In this document: positions 19,277 through 29,562 of the stretch, in pieces | How positions within the stretch are numbered: position 1 is the first letter of the stretch | How the letters are laid out: each line of letters opens with the position of its first letter | NCBI GenBank assembly: GCA_022447495.1 | Contig: JAKVBH010000015.1 | Span: forward strand, 1 to 64,000 | From: Marinovum sp. | GTDB taxonomy: Bacteria; Pseudomonadota; Alphaproteobacteria; Rhodobacterales; Rhodobacteraceae | Direction of reading: 5' to 3' | DNA: 64,000 bases | Notes under the pieces: model-generated | The model's database searches: none | Told to the model about the DNA's origin: nothing | What the model saw: only the letters and a program-made list of their open reading frames with translations | Translations under genes and position numbers: made by a program

Positions 19277-21986
19277 CGTCTTGGTCTTCGGATTGATCCG
19301 CGATCCAAGCCACCGAGACCACTTCTTCACCTTTGCCAGTGTTAAAGACTTTGACACCACCTGCGGAGCGGGAGCGGAAAGAAATGCCGTCCACGGGCAC
19401 GCGGATGGATTGACCCTTTGATGTGGCGAGCATGATTTGGTCATCCATCTCGACCGGGAAGGACGCCACCAACGCACCGCCGCGCATGGCCTTGTCCATC
19501 GCCATCACACCCTGACCACCGCGACCGCGTACAGGATAATCGTGACTGGAGCTGAGCTTGCCAGCGCCGCCAGCCGTTATCGTCAAGATCAGGTTCTCGG
19601 CCGCCGACATCTCGGCGTAGCGTTCCTGAGGCAGGACACTGTCGGCGTTGCCTTCTTCTTCGTCGCCGCTGTCTTCGGTCACACCGGCCATGAGGCGGCG
19701 CATCTTGAGATAGGCTGCTCGTTCGTCGGCAGTGGCATCGAAGTGGCGGATGATGGCCATGGAGACGACTTCATCATCGCCCTTGAGCAAGATGCCCCGC
19801 ACACCCACGGACGCCCGCGAGTTGAACACCCGCACATCTGTTGCTGGGAAGCGGATCGCGCGACCAGAGCGGGTCACAAGCATCACATCATCCTCATTGG
19901 AGGCAATGCGTGCGTTGATGAGCGTCGTCTCTTCGTGTTCGCCCTCAAACTTCATCGCGATTTTGCCGTTGCGCATGACATTGGCAAAGTCGCTGAGTTT
20001 GTTGCGGCGCACGGTTCCCGCCGAGGTGGAGAAGACGACTTGGAGATCGTCCCAATCCTCCTCATCGCGGTCCACCGGCATAATGGCGGCAATCGACACG
20101 CCCTGCGGGATGGGCAGTATGTTGACGATGGCCTTGCCCTTGGCTGTGCGACCACCTTGGGGCAAACGCCAAGTCTTGAGTTTGTAGACCATACCATCGG
20201 TCGTGAAGAACAAAAGCGGCGTATGAGTATTGGCCACAAAGAGCGTCGTGACAATGTCGTCGTCTTTGGTCGACATCCCCGAGAGGCCCTTGCCGCCACG
20301 TTTCTGCGCCCGGAAATCGGCCAGCGCAGTGCGTTTGATGTAACCCGTCTGGGTCACTGTCACGACCATGTCTTCGCGCTCAATGAGGTCTTCGTCCTCC
20401 ATGTCGCCGGACCATTCAACGATCTCGGTGCGACGAGGTACGGCAAAGAGCTCTCGCACCTCGCGCAGTTCGTCAGCGATGATGCCCATGATCCGTTCAC
20501 GCGAGCTGAGGATTTCGAGGTACTCGCGGATTTTGCCCGCCAATTCTTCAAGCTCGTCCGTGACCTCTTTCACACCAATCTGAGTGAGGCGTTGCAAGCG
20601 CAACTCGAGAATTGCACGGGCTTGCGTCTCAGACAGGTTGTACGTCCCATCATCGTTCATCGTGTGGGTCGGATCATCGATGAGTTTGATATAGCCTGCG
20701 ATGTCTTCGGCGGGCCAGCGGCGCGTCATGAGCTTTTGACGCGCTTCGGCGGCATCCGCAGAGCCGCGGATGGTCGCCACAACTTCATCCACATTGGTCA
20801 CGGCGACTGCCAAACCACACAAGATGTGGCTCCGGTCACGGGCCTTGCGCAACAGGTGTGCCGTGCGCCGCGCGACGACGTCTTCGCGAAAATCAATGAA
20901 GGATGTCAGGAACTTTCGGAGCGTCAGTTGCTCCGGCCGTCCGCCATTCAGAGCCAACATGTTACAGCCAAACGAGGTTTGCATCGGCGTGAAGCGGAAC
21001 AATTGGTTCAGCACAACCTCTGCCGTCGCATCGCGTTTGAGCTCGACCACAACCCGGACTCCATTGCGGTCGCTTTCGTCTTGGACGTGGGAAATGCCTT
21101 CGATCCGTTTGTCTCGTGCGGCTTCAGCGATCTTCTCGATCATCGTGGCTTTGTTAACCTGATAGGGGATCTCATCGAGGACGATGGCCCAGCGGTCTTT
21201 GCGGATTTCTTCGACACGGGTCTTAGCGCGTATGATCACGCTGCCGCGCCCTTCGAGATAGGCTTTTCGCGCGCCAGAGCGGCCCAACATGATCCCCCCT
21301 GTCGGGAAGTCAGGGCCAGGCACGTATTCGATCAACTGTTCGGAGCTGAGGTCTGGCTCTTCGATAAGCGCCAGTGTCCCATCGATGACTTCGCCGAGGT
21401 TGTGAGGCGGTATGTTGGTCGCCATGCCCACCGCAATCCCGCCTGCGCCGTTGACCAGCATGTTGGGGAAGCGGGCAGGGAGAACGGAAGGCTCTTGGTC
21501 TTTGCCGTCGTAATTATCCTGGAAGTCAACGGTATCTTTGTCGATGTCGTTGAGCAAATAGGCGGCGGGCTTGTCCATCCGCACTTCGGTGTAGCGCATG
21601 GCCGCCGGGTTGTCGCCGTCCATCGAGCCAAAGTTGCCCTGACCATCGAGCAGCGGTAACGACATCGAGAAATCCTGCGCCATCCGCACGAGCGCGTCAT
21701 AGATCGCACCATCGCCATGCGGGTGGTATTTACCCATGACATCGCCTACTGGACGGGCAGATTTGCGGTAGGATTTTTCGTGGCTGTTCCCCGTTTCGTA
21801 CATCGCATAGAGGATGCGTCGGTGCACAGGCTTTAAGCCGTCGCGCAAATCCGGGATCGCCCGACTGACGATGACCGACATGGCATAGTCGAGGTACGCA
21901 GTGCGCATCTCGTCGACAATGTCGACCGAAGGGCCAGAATGTGGGAGTTTCTGTTTTTCTTCAGGGGGTTGCGTATCGTCGCTCAC
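19251..21986 (-). CDS. gyrA: DNA gyrase subunit A
   Basis: GyrA is the breakage-reunion subunit of gyrase. At 911 residues it is full length. The catalytic Tyr132 is in [10 protein letters not shown], the GyrA box is KRGGKGLSG, and six beta-pinwheel repeats follow. In the quinolone-determining region the sequence is [16 protein letters not shown]. The position equal to Ser83 of E. coli is Gly93 and the Asp87 equivalent is kept. There is an acidic C-terminal tail. The promoter region carries an inverted repeat. I chose [10 protein letters not shown] as the start. Confidence 0.98.
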   Translation of the reverse strand: MSDDTQPPEEKQKLPHSGPSVDIVDEMRTAYLDYAMSVIVSRAIPDLRDGLKPVHRRILYAMYETGNSHEKSYRKSARPVGDVMGKYHPHGDGAIYDALVRMAQDFSMSLPLLDGQGNFGSMDGDNPAAMRYTEVRMDKPAAYLLNDIDKDTVDFQDNYDGKDQEPSVLPARFPNMLVNGAGGIAVGMATNIPPHNLGEVIDGTLALIEEPDLSSEQLIEYVPGPDFPTGGIMLGRSGARKAYLEGRGSVIIRAKTRVEEIRKDRWAIVLDEIPYQVNKATMIEKIAEAARDKRIEGISHVQDESDRNGVRVVVELKRDATAEVVLNQLFRFTPMQTSFGCNMLALNGGRPEQLTLRKFLTSFIDFREDVVARRTAHLLRKARDRSHILCGLAVAVTNVDEVVATIRGSADAAEARQKLMTRRWPAEDIAGYIKLIDDPTHTMNDDGTYNLSETQARAILELRLQRLTQIGVKEVTDELEELAGKIREYLEILSSRERIMGIIADELREVRELFAVPRRTEIVEWSGDMEDEDLIEREDMVVTVTQTGYIKRTALADFRAQKRGGKGLSGMSTKDDDIVTTLFVANTHTPLLFFTTDGMVYKLKTWRLPQGGRTAKGKAIVNILPIPQGVSIAAIMPVDRDEEDWDDLQVVFSTSAGTVRRNKLSDFANVMRNGKIAMKFEGEHEETTLINARIASNEDDVMLVTRSGRAIRFPATDVRVFNSRASVGVRGILLKGDDEVVSMAIIRHFDATADERAAYLKMRRLMAGVTEDSGDEEEGNADSVLPQERYAEMSAAENLILTITAGGAGKLSSSHDYPVRGRGGQGVMAMDKAMRGGALVASFPVEMDDQIMLATSKGQSIRVPVDGISFRSRSAGGVKVFNTGKGEEVVSVAWIADQSEDQDEETPGTDE

Positions 21987-22012
21987 ACTGTCGCCTTTGC
22001 TTGGATTGCGAT

Positions 22013-22054
22013 CTATATCTTGTTGATCGAGACTATATCAGAGCCATGATATAG
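22013..22054. promoter_or_regulatory. CTATATC repeat cluster in the gyrA promoter region
   Basis: A perfect inverted repeat, CTATATCA (22033-22040), six bases, TGATATAG (22047-22054), lies 47-68 bases upstream of the gyrA start. A further half-site, CTATATCT, sits at 22013-22020, exactly 20 bases (two helical turns) from the first arm. This looks like an operator or a set of overlapping -10 elements for gyrA on the minus strand. Position and symmetry are seen; the binding protein is unknown. Confidence 0.5.
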
Positions 22055-22177
22055 GGCGCAACGGCTAACCGCGCTTGCATTGGCAGCCTGGCTAGGTGGC
22101 TGCTAACACACTATTTTTATTGATTTATTCACCCCTCATTGCGAGCCTTCTTCCATGAGCAAAAGGAGGCGATCAAA

Positions 22178-22462
22178 ATGAGCGAGGATCTGACCCAAGC
22201 GAGCGAGACGGAATTGATGCTCAAAGGCTATGGCTTAACCACGGCTGAAATGTTCTATCGCATGCCGGATTTTCAAAACGTGCTAAATACATTTGTGTGG
22301 CAAGAGTATGATTTAGCGCCGGATCATCCGCGGCTTTTTCAATTCATTGACTTCTGGCACGACAAAATCGAGGGGCCGCTCCATTCGGTTCGCTTCACCC
22401 ATCGAAAAATGGTCAGTCCCGGTGAATGGCGCCATGTCACGGGTGAATTCAAAGTGCACTAA
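22178..22462 (+). CDS. usg: Usg family protein
   Basis: This is a 94-residue protein of the Usg family, conserved in alphaproteobacteria with unknown function (the name comes from a gene upstream of trp genes). Diagnostic segments are ELMLKGYGLTTAEMFYRMPD, TFVWQEYDLAPDHPRL and GPLHSVRFTHRKMVSPGEW. No signal peptide or membrane segment is present. The ATG at 22178 has AAGGAGG upstream; a TTG at 22139 in frame has none. It stands alone, divergent from gyrA. Confidence 0.88.
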   Translation: MSEDLTQASETELMLKGYGLTTAEMFYRMPDFQNVLNTFVWQEYDLAPDHPRLFQFIDFWHDKIEGPLHSVRFTHRKMVSPGEWRHVTGEFKVH

Positions 22463-22661
22463 CCTAGGGCAGCGGCGACCGGCTCTAAAATAATGAAAAA
22501 TGCGCCCGAGGCATAACGTATTCGGTTGCATTGATGGCGGTGGGTTGGGGCGTCGTCATGGATAGGGCGTATCACATTTTTCTAATCGCCTGAGTGTTGT
22601 GGCCAAATTGCGGTTTCCCCCGATCGTGGCGGAGGTTACCTGTCGCAAAACGGAGAATGCC

Positions 22662-23417
22662 ATGCCAAATTTTGCCCATTACCCCAGCCTCAAGGACAAA
22701 CGTATCCTGATCACCGGTGGCGCCTCTGGCATCGGAGCTGAAATCACCCGCGGCTTCGCCGAACAAGGCGCGTCGGTTGGATTCCTCGACATTGACGCTG
22801 AGATGAGCGCCGCTCTGGTGGGCGCAACAGACGGCAACGTAGCCCATGAGATTTGTGATTTGCGGGATATTGACGCAATGCGCGCCGCCATTGCCACTCT
22901 GCGAGACCGCATTGGGCCTTTTGATGTGCTCGTTAACAATGCCGCGCGCGACGACCGCCACGATTGGCGCCATGTCACGCCTGAGTTCTGGGACGAACGC
23001 CAAGCCACCAACATGCGCCACATGTTCTTTGCCATCCAAGCCGTGGCGCCCGACATGATCGCCACCGGTGGCGGATCGATCATCAATATGGGCTCCAATT
23101 CCTGGTGGGAAGCGGGTGGAAATTTCCCTGCCTATACAACGGCCAAAGCCGCTGTGCATGGGCTGACGCGTACCATGGCGCGAGATTTAGGAGAGCACCG
23201 CATTCGTGTGAACTGTGTGGTGCCAGGATGGATTATGACGGATCGTCAAAAAGAGCTTTGGGCGACGCCCGCCTCCCTTGAAAAGCACCGTGAACGCCAG
23301 TGTCTCCCTGATCTCATCGAGCCGGTCTACGTCGCGCGGATGGTTCTCTTTTTGGCCAGCGATGACGCAGCAATGTGCAGCGCTTCGAACTTTATGGTCG
23401 AAGCAGGCTCGATCTAG
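22662..23417 (+). CDS. Short-chain dehydrogenase/reductase (SDR)
   Basis: This is a 251-residue NAD(P)-dependent oxidoreductase of the classical SDR family. The cofactor motif is ITGGASGIGAEI (TGxxxGxG), and VNNAARDD is the structural motif. The catalytic set is Ser in NMGSNSW with Tyr and Lys in YTTAK. VNCVVPGWIMTDRQ follows. An Asp in FLDIDAEM after the second strand favours NAD over NADP. The substrate is unknown; close relatives include sugar dehydrogenases. The ATG at 22662 has GGAG nearby. It is monocistronic. Confidence 0.87.
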   Translation: MPNFAHYPSLKDKRILITGGASGIGAEITRGFAEQGASVGFLDIDAEMSAALVGATDGNVAHEICDLRDIDAMRAAIATLRDRIGPFDVLVNNAARDDRHDWRHVTPEFWDERQATNMRHMFFAIQAVAPDMIATGGGSIINMGSNSWWEAGGNFPAYTTAKAAVHGLTRTMARDLGEHRIRVNCVVPGWIMTDRQKELWATPASLEKHRERQCLPDLIEPVYVARMVLFLASDDAAMCSASNFMVEAGSI

Positions 23418-23483
23418 AATTGAAGATGTTCCGTCCCCGCCTATTTCGCAGTTTCAGGGCAATCGTAGGCACCCAAAGGCCGC

Positions 23484-23509
23484 ATAAAAACGCGCCATAT
23501 CATGGCGCG
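23484..23509 (-). terminator. Rho-independent terminator for the Ysc84 gene
   Basis: CGCGCCAT (23491-23498) and ATGGCGCG (23502-23509) form a hairpin around a three-base loop. Read on the minus strand the hairpin is followed by TTTTTAT (23490 down to 23484). It lies about 60 bases beyond the stop of the minus-strand lipoprotein gene and separates it from the convergent SDR. Confidence 0.75.
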
Positions 23510-23567
23510 GATCGTTTCGTTGGATCAAAACACTTTGGGATTTGGACTAAGACCAAATGGCTCGGGA

Positions 23568-24125
23568 CTAAGGTATGATCCGCGTGTATTTGACGCCTTC
23601 CAAAGTCGCACCCACGCGCAAACCCGCCTGACCAAAGATCACCGCGATCACAGGGGCAAGGGACGTCGTCGTTTCCGCTGCCAACGTTTCCCCACCTTCG
23701 GGATAGGCATACTCAACATTTGCCCCCGCTGCCCAACCAGAGGAGCGGCGGAAGTTTTCAAGCGCAGTTTGTGTCATGAAGAACAACACGTGCGCGTATT
23801 GCTGCGCGCCGATTTGAAGTCCGGTCGAGATTTTGGTGTTGGAGTAGTAATCCACGGTCGCGCCGTTGATCCGTAGCGCACCGCGCCCAAAAGCGCCGCC
23901 AATGCCGAGACCCGCTTCGGTCACCAAAGGCATAACCAACATTCCCGAGGATTTCGCCGCCAAGGTCCGTGTCCCAGGGAACTGCGCAAACATCTCCGAA
24001 ATCGTCTTGTCAACGCGTGCGTCGATGGTTGCAGGCGCTGGACTGCCTACTCCATTGCCACAAGCCGCAAGTGCGCTCGTTGCGCCAAGGCCCAAAAGAA
24101 AAGGTCGCCGAGAAAAGGTGCTCAT
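23568..24125 (-). CDS. Ysc84-type (SYLF domain) lipoprotein
   Basis: This is a 185-residue exported lipoprotein with a SYLF/Ysc84 lipid-binding domain. The N-terminus MSTFSRRPFLLGLGATSALAAC combines a twin-Arg-like SRRPFL motif with a lipobox (LAAC), so it is lipidated at that Cys. The domain follows with VMPLVTEAGLGIGGAFGRGAL, YYSNTKISTGLQIGAQQYAHV and a C-terminal GLRVGATLEGVKYTRI. The family binds phosphoinositides in eukaryotes; the bacterial role is unclear. I chose the ATG at 24125, since an upstream start would bury the signal. Confidence 0.85.
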   Translation of the reverse strand: MSTFSRRPFLLGLGATSALAACGNGVGSPAPATIDARVDKTISEMFAQFPGTRTLAAKSSGMLVMPLVTEAGLGIGGAFGRGALRINGATVDYYSNTKISTGLQIGAQQYAHVLFFMTQTALENFRRSSGWAAGANVEYAYPEGGETLAAETTTSLAPVIAVIFGQAGLRVGATLEGVKYTRIIP

Positions 24126-24243
24126 GTATGAAGCCTCTGTATATCCACCATCGGTCTTTCGCCGATTGGTATAAATATAGCGTGACGTTGGGCTTCTGTC
24201 ACGCATATCTAGAGACATGGGCAGTGGATCGCTGAATGCACCG

Positions 24244-25263
24244 CTAGGCCTGCAAGACGCGGGATGCCGCAGGCGCAAAATAGGTCAAGATCCCGTCGCA
24301 TCCGGCACGTTTGAACGCCATCAGGCTTTCCATCATGACCCGCTCGCCCTCGAGCCACCCGCGTTCCGCAGCCCCTTTAAGCATCGCGTATTCGCCAGAC
24401 ACTTGATAGGCAAACGTCGGCACACCAAAGTCAGCCTTCACGCGATGGCAGATGTCCAAATACGCCATCCCGGGTTTCACCATGACCATATCTGCCCCTT
24501 CGGCCAAATCCCGCGCCACGAGCCGCAACGCTTCATTGCCGTTGCCGGGGTTCATCTGGTAGCTTTTCTTGTCGCCTTTTAGCGCCCCTGATGCCCCCAC
24601 AGCATCGCGGAAGGGCCCATAGAACGCCGAGGCGTATTTCGCGGTATAGCTCAAGATACAGACATTGGTGTGGCCCTCTGCCTCTAACGCTTGCCGCATC
24701 GCGCCGATACGTCCATCCATCATGTCCGAGGGCCCTATAATGTCTGCCCCTGCATTGGCTTGCGACAGGGCCTGTTTCACCAAGGCTTCAACGGTCCGAT
24801 CGTTCAACACATACCCGTCTTCTACAAACCCATCGTGGCCGTCGATGTTATAGGGATCGAGCGCCACATCCGTCATGATCGCAATATCTGGCACCGCGTC
24901 TTTGATCGCGCGTGTGGCACGGTTCGAAAGGTTTTCGGGGTTCCATGCTTCCGCACAATCCTTGGTTTTCAGCGCAGGGTCCGTGTAGGGGAAAAGACAG
25001 ATCGCTGGGATGCTGAGGCTATGGGCCTGCTTTGCAGCTTCAACCACTAAATCCACAGACAACCGATCAACACCGGGCATCGACGCAATGGGCTCACGCA
25101 CGCCGTCGCCGTCACGCACAAACACCGGCCATATGAAATCTGCAGGGCTCAGCGCGTTTTCCTGAACCATGGCGCGCAGCGCGGCGTTGGCGCGGGTCCG
25201 GCGGAAGCGTGTGCCGGGAAAGCTGGACATCGGAAGGGGGCCTTGGGTGAAGTTGTGAGACAT
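24244..25263 (-). CDS. hemB: Delta-aminolevulinic acid dehydratase (porphobilinogen synthase)
   Basis: HemB condenses two 5-aminolevulinate molecules to porphobilinogen for heme, B12 and chlorophyll. At 339 residues it is full length. The active-site lysines are in SYTAKYASAFYGPFR and MVKPGMAYLDICH. The metal-binding site reads DVALDPYNIDGHDG, the aspartate type, in place of the three cysteines of zinc enzymes, so it should not need catalytic zinc. The start has AGAGGAA upstream. It lies alone, next to a conserved membrane protein on the opposite strand. Confidence 0.97.
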   Translation of the reverse strand: MSHNFTQGPLPMSSFPGTRFRRTRANAALRAMVQENALSPADFIWPVFVRDGDGVREPIASMPGVDRLSVDLVVEAAKQAHSLSIPAICLFPYTDPALKTKDCAEAWNPENLSNRATRAIKDAVPDIAIMTDVALDPYNIDGHDGFVEDGYVLNDRTVEALVKQALSQANAGADIIGPSDMMDGRIGAMRQALEAEGHTNVCILSYTAKYASAFYGPFRDAVGASGALKGDKKSYQMNPGNGNEALRLVARDLAEGADMVMVKPGMAYLDICHRVKADFGVPTFAYQVSGEYAMLKGAAERGWLEGERVMMESLMAFKRAGCDGILTYFAPAASRVLQA

Positions 25264-25429
25264 GGTGTGGTTCCTCTGGCTGATACTGTCCTGCCAATGC
25301 GTCGAGCATGTGTAAACCCCTCATGACACTTGGGTCCTTGCAACAGTGCCACGACGCCACCAATTTAAAGGGCTGGTCCCAAGGCGTCCTTACCGCTAAG
25401 TAGCGAAATTAAAGGGGCATGCAGGCGCG

Positions 25430-25963
25430 ATGAACGACTTCACCACAACCGTGTTCGAATTGATCGACATGCGGAGTTTTTCGAACCTTTGGTATTGGAT
25501 TGCGCTGGCCGTGATGTGGTCAACTGCGAGCCACTACGTATTGGGTATTCCCTTTGACATGGTCGCGCGCGCCCGCAAACATGGCGGGCAAACGATGGTG
25601 GACCTCGAAGCGCTCAGCCGCATCAACGTCAATCGTTTGCTCTACATTGGCAACGTAGCGGGTGTCTGGCTCATCGCTCTCTTCTCTGCGGTTCTTTCGG
25701 GCTTTTTTACCGCGGGCTTTCTCTATGAGATTGAGTTTGCCCAAGCCACTTTCTTCCTTCTGTTCCCGTTGGCGTTGATTTGGTTACTCACGCTAAATTC
25801 GGCCACGATCATCCATGAAAAAGACCTCATGGGCGAAGCGCTTTGCCGCAAATTCACGCGCCATCGCTTCATTATCCAGGTTTTGGGGGTGGTCTTTATC
25901 TTCATAACCTCCATTTGGGGCATGTATCAAAACTATGCAATTGGCGTGCTCGGCGGGCGCTGA
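25430..25963 (+). CDS. Conserved four-helix membrane protein
   Basis: This is a 177-residue inner-membrane protein with about four hydrophobic helices, near residues 20-42, 72-98, 105-126 and 147-168. The conserved loops hold HYVLGIPFDMVARARK and INVNRLLYIGN. Related proteins in this clade carry the label of a SufBCD complex component, but nothing in the sequence supports an Fe-S role. It is followed by mfd 27 bases later. The function is unknown. Confidence 0.72.
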   Translation: MNDFTTTVFELIDMRSFSNLWYWIALAVMWSTASHYVLGIPFDMVARARKHGGQTMVDLEALSRINVNRLLYIGNVAGVWLIALFSAVLSGFFTAGFLYEIEFAQATFFLLFPLALIWLLTLNSATIIHEKDLMGEALCRKFTRHRFIIQVLGVVFIFITSIWGMYQNYAIGVLGGR

Positions 25964-25990
25964 TCCCGCACAGGCTCAGAACGGTCAAAG

Positions 25991-28900
25991 ATGACATCGC
26001 AACGCATCACCATCGGGGGCGCGCCTGAGGGCTTTGACGCCCAACTCGTGCTCAAAGAGGCTGCGGATGGCCCGGTTATTCACGTGGCACGCGACGACAA
26101 GCGCTTGGCAGCAATGCAGGCCGCGCTGGCCTTCTTTGATCCTTCCATGCCCGTAGTTACCTTTCCCGCCTGGGATTGTCTGCCGTATGACCGTGTTTCA
26201 CCCAATGCCGATATATCGGCCGCCCGAATGGCCGCGCTTGCCGGGTTGGCCCATGGTCGGCCTGACCGCTTTGTTCTTCTGACAACTCTGGCCGCGGCCA
26301 CCCAGAAAGTGCCAACACGTGCCGTCCTCCGCGATGCCGCTTTTACAGCTAAAGTTGGTGGTCGCGTTGATGAAAAGGCTCTGCGCGATTTCCTTGTCCG
26401 TATGGGCTTTGTTCCGGCGCCCACGGTCACTGAACCTGGCGATTATGCAATTCGCGGGGGCATTATCGACATCTTTCCACCGGGCGAGGGCGGTCCGGTC
26501 AGGCTAGATCTCTTCGGAGATGTGCTCGACGGTGCGCGCCTCTTTGATGCGGGCACCCAACGTACAACACAAAAGCTTGAGGTTGTCGAACTCGCTCCGG
26601 TTTCCGAAGTGATCCTCGATGAGGGTGCCATCACGCGCTTTCGTCAAAATTACCGCATCGAATTCGGAGCGGCAGGCACCGATGACCCGCTCTATGAAGC
26701 GATCAGTGCTGGCCGCAAACACCAGGGCTCTGAACATTGGCTGGCGCTTTTCCATCAGGAACTCGAAACGCTTTTCGACTACCTGCCCGACGCCACGATC
26801 ACTCTTGATGAGCAACTCACCCCGGCGCGGCTGTCGCGATGGGAGATGATCGAAGACCAATATCAAACACGCAGCATCGCCATGACCGAAAAAGGGCGGA
26901 TGGACACAATCTACAAACCTGCGCCGCCCAATGGCCTCTACCTGGACGATGCGGCGTGGGAAGCGGCAATCTCCGACAAACGCGTCGTGCAATTCCATCC
27001 GTTGGCCCAAGCCTCTGGCCCAGGCGTGGTGGATGCTGGCGGACGCATTGGGCGTAACTTCGCACCTGAGCGCCAACAGGAAACAATCAGTCTTTTTGGT
27101 TCCTTGGCAAGCCATGTGAAGGCCAGGCTCGTCAATGGCCCAGTGATCGTCGCGTCCTATTCCGAGGGTGCGCGCGAACGCCTAACCGGGCTGATCGAAG
27201 ACGAAGGTCTCGCTGAGGTCATCCCGATCCGCAACTTTGAAGGCGTTGGAAAATCAGGGCTGCACCTCGCCGTATGGTCGCTGGAAGCGGGCTTTGAATC
27301 CGGTGATCTAACCGTCATTTCCGAACAAGATGTTTTGGGCGACCGCCTCATCCGTGCGCCGCGCAAGAAACGCCGGGCGGAGAACTTCCTGACAGAGACG
27401 CAATCGCTCTCGCCCGGTGATTTGGTGGTTCATGTCGATCACGGCATTGGTCGTTATCGCGGTCTCGAAGTCGTCACCGCTGCGGGCGCGGCCCATGAAT
27501 GCATTCTTCTGGAATATGCTGAAAAGGCCAAACTCTACCTGCCGGTAGAAAACATCGAACTGCTCTCCAAATACGGTCATGAAGAGGGGCTTCTCGACCG
27601 TCTTGGCGGCGGAGCATGGCAGGCCAAGAAAGCCAAACTCAAAGAGCGCATTCGGGAGATGGCGGAACGCCTTATCCGCGTCGCAGCCGAGCGGGCCCTG
27701 CGCAAAGCACCCATGATCGATCCGCCCACCGGGGCCTGGGAAGATTTTGCCGCGCGCTTCCCCTACACTGAGACCGACGATCAACTCAAAGCCATCGAAG
27801 ACACGCTTGAAGACCTCACCTCCGGCACGCCCATGGATCGGCTTGTCTGCGGCGACGTGGGCTTTGGGAAAACCGAGGTGGCTATGCGCGCGGCTTTTGT
27901 GGCGGCCATGTCCGGCCTTCAGGTCGCGGTGATCGCACCCACGACGCTGCTGGCGCGCCAACACCAACAGAGCTTTTCCGAACGTTTTCGTGGCTTCCCA
28001 GTCAATGTGCGCCCGCTTTCGCGCTTTGTCTCAACCCGTGATGCAAACCTCACTCGCGAAGGGCTTTCCAAGGGGACGGTCGACATCGCAGTCGGTACCC
28101 ACGCGCTTTTGACCAAGAACATCCGCTTCCAGAACCTTGGACTTTTGATCATCGATGAAGAGCAACGTTTTGGCGTGGGCCATAAAGAGCGGCTCAAGCA
28201 ATTGCGCTCTGACATCCACGTGCTCACGCTCACGGCAACGCCGATCCCGCGCACGCTACAGCTTAGCTTAACCGGCGTGCGTGACCTCTCGATCATTGGT
28301 ACCCCTCCGGTGGACCGTCTCGCTATCCGCACCTATGTGAGCGAATTTGACACCGTCACGATCCGCGAGGCACTCTTGCGAGAACATTACCGCGGTGGGC
28401 AAAGCTTCTTTGTCGTCCCACGCATCAAAGATCTGCCGGAGATCGAAGACTTCCTGAAGACCCAAGTCCCCGAGGTGTCTTATGTTGTGGCGCATGGGCA
28501 AATGGCTGCGGGTGAACTCGACGAGCGCATGAACGCTTTTTACGACGGGAGATTTGGCGTGCTCTTGGCCACAACCATCGTGGAATCCGGCCTCGATATC
28601 CCGCGTGCGAACACGATGATTGTGCACCGCGCCGACATGTTTGGCCTGGCGCAACTCTACCAAATCCGGGGCAGGGTGGGGCGCTCCAAAACCCGTGCCT
28701 ACGCGTATCTCACGACCAAACCCCGCGCCCGATTGACGCCCACAGCTGAGAAGCGGTTAAGGGTATTGGGGTCGCTCGACACACTGGGCGCCGGGTTCAC
28801 CCTGGCCAGCCAAGACCTCGATATCCGCGGCGCGGGCAACCTGCTGGGCGAAGAGCAATCTGGCCAGATGCGTGATGTGGGGTATGAACTCTATCAATCC

Positions 28901-29446
28901 ATGCTCGAAGAGGCGATTGCCAAGATCAAATCGGGCCAAGCCGAAGGGCTCAATGTCAGCGACGACCAATGGGCGCCGCAAATCAACCTTGGTGTGCCGG
29001 TCCTCATACCCGAAGCCTATGTGCCTGACCTGGATGTGCGCCTCGGCCTATACCGACGCCTCTCTTCGCTCTCCACCAAGGTCGAACTTGAGGGCTTTGC
29101 CGCCGAGCTCATTGACCGTTTTGGACCGCTGCCCAAAGAAGTGAACACCCTTCTTCTGATCGTGCGCATCAAAGCCATGTGCAAACGCGCGGGTATTGCC
29201 AAACTTGATGGCGGGCCCAAGGGCGCAACCATTCAATTCCATAACGACAAATTTGCCTCGCCTCAGGGTTTGGTCGATTTTCTCAAAGATCAAGACGGAT
29301 TGGCCAAGGTCAAAGACAACAAGATCGTTGTGCGGCGCGACTGGAAAAAGGACTCTGACAAGATCAAAGGCGCCTTTGCCATTGCTCGCGATTTGGCCGA
29401 GAAGATTCTCGCTGAGAAAAAGCGCGCGAAGGCGAAAGCCAACTGA
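25991..29446 (+). CDS. mfd: Transcription-repair coupling factor Mfd
   Basis: Mfd displaces RNA polymerase stalled at DNA lesions and recruits UvrA. At 1151 residues it has the normal domain set: UvrB-like N-terminal domains (about 1-360), then the RNA-polymerase interaction domain (about 470-545, LSPGDLVVHVDHGIGRYRGL). The RecG-like translocase (about 590-950) has Walker A GDVGFGKTEVAM near residue 620, DEEQ near 721 and SGLDIPRANT. The C-terminal UvrA-binding TRCF domain ends it. No key motif is missing. Confidence 0.98.
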   Translation: MTSQRITIGGAPEGFDAQLVLKEAADGPVIHVARDDKRLAAMQAALAFFDPSMPVVTFPAWDCLPYDRVSPNADISAARMAALAGLAHGRPDRFVLLTTLAAATQKVPTRAVLRDAAFTAKVGGRVDEKALRDFLVRMGFVPAPTVTEPGDYAIRGGIIDIFPPGEGGPVRLDLFGDVLDGARLFDAGTQRTTQKLEVVELAPVSEVILDEGAITRFRQNYRIEFGAAGTDDPLYEAISAGRKHQGSEHWLALFHQELETLFDYLPDATITLDEQLTPARLSRWEMIEDQYQTRSIAMTEKGRMDTIYKPAPPNGLYLDDAAWEAAISDKRVVQFHPLAQASGPGVVDAGGRIGRNFAPERQQETISLFGSLASHVKARLVNGPVIVASYSEGARERLTGLIEDEGLAEVIPIRNFEGVGKSGLHLAVWSLEAGFESGDLTVISEQDVLGDRLIRAPRKKRRAENFLTETQSLSPGDLVVHVDHGIGRYRGLEVVTAAGAAHECILLEYAEKAKLYLPVENIELLSKYGHEEGLLDRLGGGAWQAKKAKLKERIREMAERLIRVAAERALRKAPMIDPPTGAWEDFAARFPYTETDDQLKAIEDTLEDLTSGTPMDRLVCGDVGFGKTEVAMRAAFVAAMSGLQVAVIAPTTLLARQHQQSFSERFRGFPVNVRPLSRFVSTRDANLTREGLSKGTVDIAVGTHALLTKNIRFQNLGLLIIDEEQRFGVGHKERLKQLRSDIHVLTLTATPIPRTLQLSLTGVRDLSIIGTPPVDRLAIRTYVSEFDTVTIREALLREHYRGGQSFFVVPRIKDLPEIEDFLKTQVPEVSYVVAHGQMAAGELDERMNAFYDGRFGVLLATTIVESGLDIPRANTMIVHRADMFGLAQLYQIRGRVGRSKTRAYAYLTTKPRARLTPTAEKRLRVLGSLDTLGAGFTLASQDLDIRGAGNLLGEEQSGQMRDVGYELYQSMLEEAIAKIKSGQAEGLNVSDDQWAPQINLGVPVLIPEAYVPDLDVRLGLYRRLSSLSTKVELEGFAAELIDRFGPLPKEVNTLLLIVRIKAMCKRAGIAKLDGGPKGATIQFHNDKFASPQGLVDFLKDQDGLAKVKDNKIVVRRDWKKDSDKIKGAFAIARDLAEKILAEKKRAKAKAN

Positions 29447-29562
29447 TACCGCAAAGGGAGCGGTGTGGTCTCGCAATGGACTTTGCCTGGCACCGGATAC
29501 GGCATCGTACGATCAATGACAGATATTGACTCTATTCCGCGTCATTTTCTTAGTTAACCTCT

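Noticed and set aside
19437-21659. A 740-codon open frame antisense to gyrA
   Set aside because: It is the mirror of a certain gyrA frame in high-GC DNA; it has no family motif and no ribosome-binding site of note.
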